38,389 nt of DNA from Pseudomonadota bacterium (GTDB taxonomy: Bacteria > Pseudomonadota > Alphaproteobacteria > Rhizobiales > Xanthobacteraceae): contig JAFEFL010000060.1 of assembly GCA_018240595.1 (NCBI GenBank), forward strand, positions 1 through 38,389, given 5' to 3'. Positions 36,604 through 38,389 of the stretch are shown here, in pieces; the stretch's first letter is position 1; every line of letters starts with the position of its first letter. The notes beneath the pieces are model-generated. The model did no database searches. It was not told the origin of the DNA and was given only the letters and a program-made list of their open reading frames with translations. The translations under genes were made by a program, and so were the position numbers.

Positions 36604-37026
36604 TCAGTCGGCCGGACGGCCGCTCCGTGCCAATGCCGAAAGGCGGGCGGAGAGGAAAGTCCGGGCTCCATGGACAAACGGTGCCGGATAACGTCCGGCG
36701 GGACCCGCGCCGCAAGGCAACGGTTTCAGGGACAGTGCCACAGAAAACAAACCGCCTTGGCCGCGTTGCGTATTGGCCAAAGGTAAGGGTGAAAAGGTGC
36801 GGCAAGAGCGCACCGCGCCTTCGGCAACGAAGGCGGCACGGCAAACCCCACCGGGAGCAAAACCGAATAGGGATGACGCTGACGCCTTCGGGCGTCAGGC
36901 CTGTCCAGGTCAGTCATCCGGGTAGGTTGCACGATGCGCCGGGCAACCGGCGCACCAGATGAATGGCCGTCACGTTCGCGCGTTCGCGCGCGGGCCATAC
37001 AGAACCCGGCTTACAGGCCGGCTGAT
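36604..37026 (+). ncRNA. rnpB: RNase P RNA component (type A)
   Basis: This is the catalytic RNA of ribonuclease P, which removes tRNA 5' leaders. The conserved core is plain: GAGGAAAGTCCGGGCTCC near 36653-36670, the ACAGAAAACAAACCGCC-like segment near 36739, GGTAAGGGTGAAAAGG near 36782, AAACCCCACCGGGAGCAA near 36844, and the 3' core CAGAACCCGGCTTACAGGCC (37000-37019). The ends pair (P1: CAGTCGGCC with GGCCGGCTG). The insertion CGTTCGCGCGTTCGCGCGCG near 36972 is a species-specific helix. Size and order match bacterial type A RNAs of alphaproteobacteria. The ends are accurate to a few bases. Confidence 0.96.
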
Positions 37027-37034
37027 ATGATGAC

Positions 37035-37064
37035 GAGGGCCCGGCGGGAAATCGCCGGGCCCTC
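37035..37064. terminator. Bidirectional hairpin between rnpB and MFS gene
   Basis: GAGGGCCCGGCG (37035-37046) and CGCCGGGCCCTC (37053-37064) form a perfect 12-base-pair stem with a six-base loop. It lies eight bases after rnpB and 17 bases before the end of the convergent MFS gene. No T run follows in either direction beyond CTTTG. It may still end or protect both transcripts. Confidence 0.65.
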
Positions 37065-37081
37065 ACCACTTTGATCTGGGC

Positions 37082-38293
37082 TCACGCCTGTGCCGCCGCC
37101 GGGCCGACGCAGGCGGTCTTCAACGCGGCCGCATAGCCGAGCCAGACGGCGATCGATCCGAGCGCGAAGCTGCCGAGCACGATGAAGGCCGCCGGGTAAC
37201 CGAACTGCTGCGCGATCCAGCCACCGATCGCCGGACTGAGCGACGCGCCGATGCCTTGCACCGTCATCACCGCGCCCTGCCCGACATTGACGCGGCCGGT
37301 ACCATCGAGAATGCGCGCGACCAGCCCGAGCACGGCGACGCTCTGCAAACCGGCGCCGATGCCGTCGAGCGCCTGCACCGGAAACACGCCCCACGGCTCG
37401 ATGACGACCGCCGCGATCAAGCCGCGCAGCGGCAACGAGACGAATGAAATGAGCAACACCAGCCAGTAGCCTTCGCGCTCGGCCATGCGCATGGCAACCA
37501 GCGACGCCACAACCATGACGCCCTGCGCGATGACGATCGTCATGGCGACGAAGCCGGCGCCGTTGCCTTCCTGGCCGGAAACGACAGCGAGGCCATAGAG
37601 CGGCAGCATGGCGCCATTGCCGAGATGGAAGAGCGCCAACGCCGCCGCCAGCATCAGGAGCGGCCGACACTGCCACAGCACGCGCCAGCCCTTCACGGTG
37701 TCGCCCTGGTGATTGCCGCCCAGGCCGCGCGCCACTCTGTCGTCGATCGCGTCGCGCGGAATCATCAGCGCCGCCGCGAAGGTGAAAATGCCGAAGACGG
37801 CGGCAAGAATGAAGACAGCCGGAAAGCCGTAAATCCAGCCGAGAAGGCCGGAAAGTGCGGCACCGGCGACATTGCCGGCATGATTGAAAGCCTGGTTGCG
37901 GCCGTTCTGCCGGTTGAAGCCCGACTGGCCGACGAGGCCGAGCGTGATCGCCGTGACCGCCGGCACGATGGCGGCGCCCGCCACCGCCGTCGCCACCTGC
38001 GACGCCGCGACCACCCAGAAATCCTGCGACACGAGAATGATGGCCGAGGCAGCAACCGTGAAGACGCCGGGGCCGACGACGTAAGCCCGTTTGTAGCGCG
38101 TCGCATCGATCAGCGCGCCGGCCGGAGTCGTCATGATCATGCCGGCGACGCCGCCGATGGTCATGACCGTGCCGATCCAGCCGCTTTGCCAGCCATGCGC
38201 CAGAAGAAACACGCCGAGAAACGGGCCGATGCCGGCCTGCATGTCGGCCATGAAGAAGTTCAAGGCTTCGAGGGCGGTGGTTGCGCGCGGCAT
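37082..38293 (-). CDS. Major facilitator superfamily transporter
   Basis: This protein of about 403 residues has 12 predicted transmembrane segments in two halves. The family loop between helices two and three is seen as GALIDATRYKRAYVVG. Between the halves there is a cytoplasmic loop with DRVARGLGGNHQGDTVKGWR. The substrate is not identifiable. The ATG at 38293 (MPRATTALEALNFF) is taken as the start. The frame remains open to the window edge at 38389, where a GTG occurs, so an upstream start cannot be excluded. It is convergent with rnpB. Confidence 0.85.
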   Translation of the reverse strand: MPRATTALEALNFFMADMQAGIGPFLGVFLLAHGWQSGWIGTVMTIGGVAGMIMTTPAGALIDATRYKRAYVVGPGVFTVAASAIILVSQDFWVVAASQVATAVAGAAIVPAVTAITLGLVGQSGFNRQNGRNQAFNHAGNVAGAALSGLLGWIYGFPAVFILAAVFGIFTFAAALMIPRDAIDDRVARGLGGNHQGDTVKGWRVLWQCRPLLMLAAALALFHLGNGAMLPLYGLAVVSGQEGNGAGFVAMTIVIAQGVMVVASLVAMRMAEREGYWLVLLISFVSLPLRGLIAAVVIEPWGVFPVQALDGIGAGLQSVAVLGLVARILDGTGRVNVGQGAVMTVQGIGASLSPAIGGWIAQQFGYPAAFIVLGSFALGSIAVWLGYAAALKTACVGPAAAQA

Positions 38294-38389
38294 CGGAGGC
38301 CTGTCGGCAGTGGAGGGAGGCGCCGCCGCGATCGAGTTCGTCGGATCTCGCAGCAGGCCAAGAACCGGGCCGCGACGCGAAGGTTCCAC

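Noticed and set aside
36972..36993. A CGTTCGCG repeat as a separate element
   Set aside because: It is explained as a helix within the RNase P RNA.

Overview
The window is a high-GC chromosomal segment (roughly two thirds G+C by eye). It most likely comes from an alphaproteobacterium of the order Rhizobiales/Hyphomicrobiales, near the Bradyrhizobium, Pseudolabrys and Xanthobacter relatives. The evidence is the gene order of the division and cell-wall (dcw) cluster followed by lpxC, bamD, recN and ligA, an FtsZ with a long linker, a meso-diaminopimelate-type MurE, a CtrA-like box, and the style of the intergenic palindromes. This placement is inference from sequence style, not from a database search.

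Layout. Positions 1-3800 hold small or peripheral genes: a CAP-domain secreted protein, a small CxC/CxxC protein, a periplasmic L,D-transpeptidase, a 49-residue basic protein, prmA and a 72-residue protein. Positions 3792-5612 encode an M24B aminopeptidase. From 5764 to 32254 almost everything is on the minus strand. Read in the direction of transcription, from high to low coordinates, the order is rsmH, ftsL, ftsI, murE, murF, mraY, murD, ftsW, murG, murC, murB, ddl, ftsQ, ftsA, ftsZ, lpxC, bamD, recN, ligA. Many junctions overlap by one to four bases, which implies translational coupling. Two plus-strand genes interrupt the cluster: a four-Cys exported protein between murC and murB, and a DUF4239-like membrane protein between murB and ddl. 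These force murB and ddl to have their own promoters.

Positions 32609-38389 hold a peptidoglycan amidase divergent from rsmH, a VOC protein, an uncharacterised beta-rich protein divergent from an AraC regulator, a LysR regulator, a 59-residue Ala/Arg-rich protein with a strong terminator, the RNase P RNA, and an MFS transporter that reaches the window edge.

Together the core genes make UDP-MurNAc-pentapeptide (MurB-F, Ddl), lipid I and II (MraY, MurG) and the septal wall (FtsW, FtsI). They also assemble the division ring (FtsL, FtsQ, FtsA, FtsZ) and commit lipid A and outer-membrane protein assembly (LpxC, BamD). I found no defence system, CRISPR array, prophage, transposase or tRNA. The window is mostly ordinary core genome. 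The most interesting leads are regulatory (a CtrA-type box and absent MraZ signals at rsmH), the opposite-strand insertions, a possible ATT start of ddl, a Cys/His-rich AraC sensor with a probably leaderless mRNA, and several families of intergenic palindromes.
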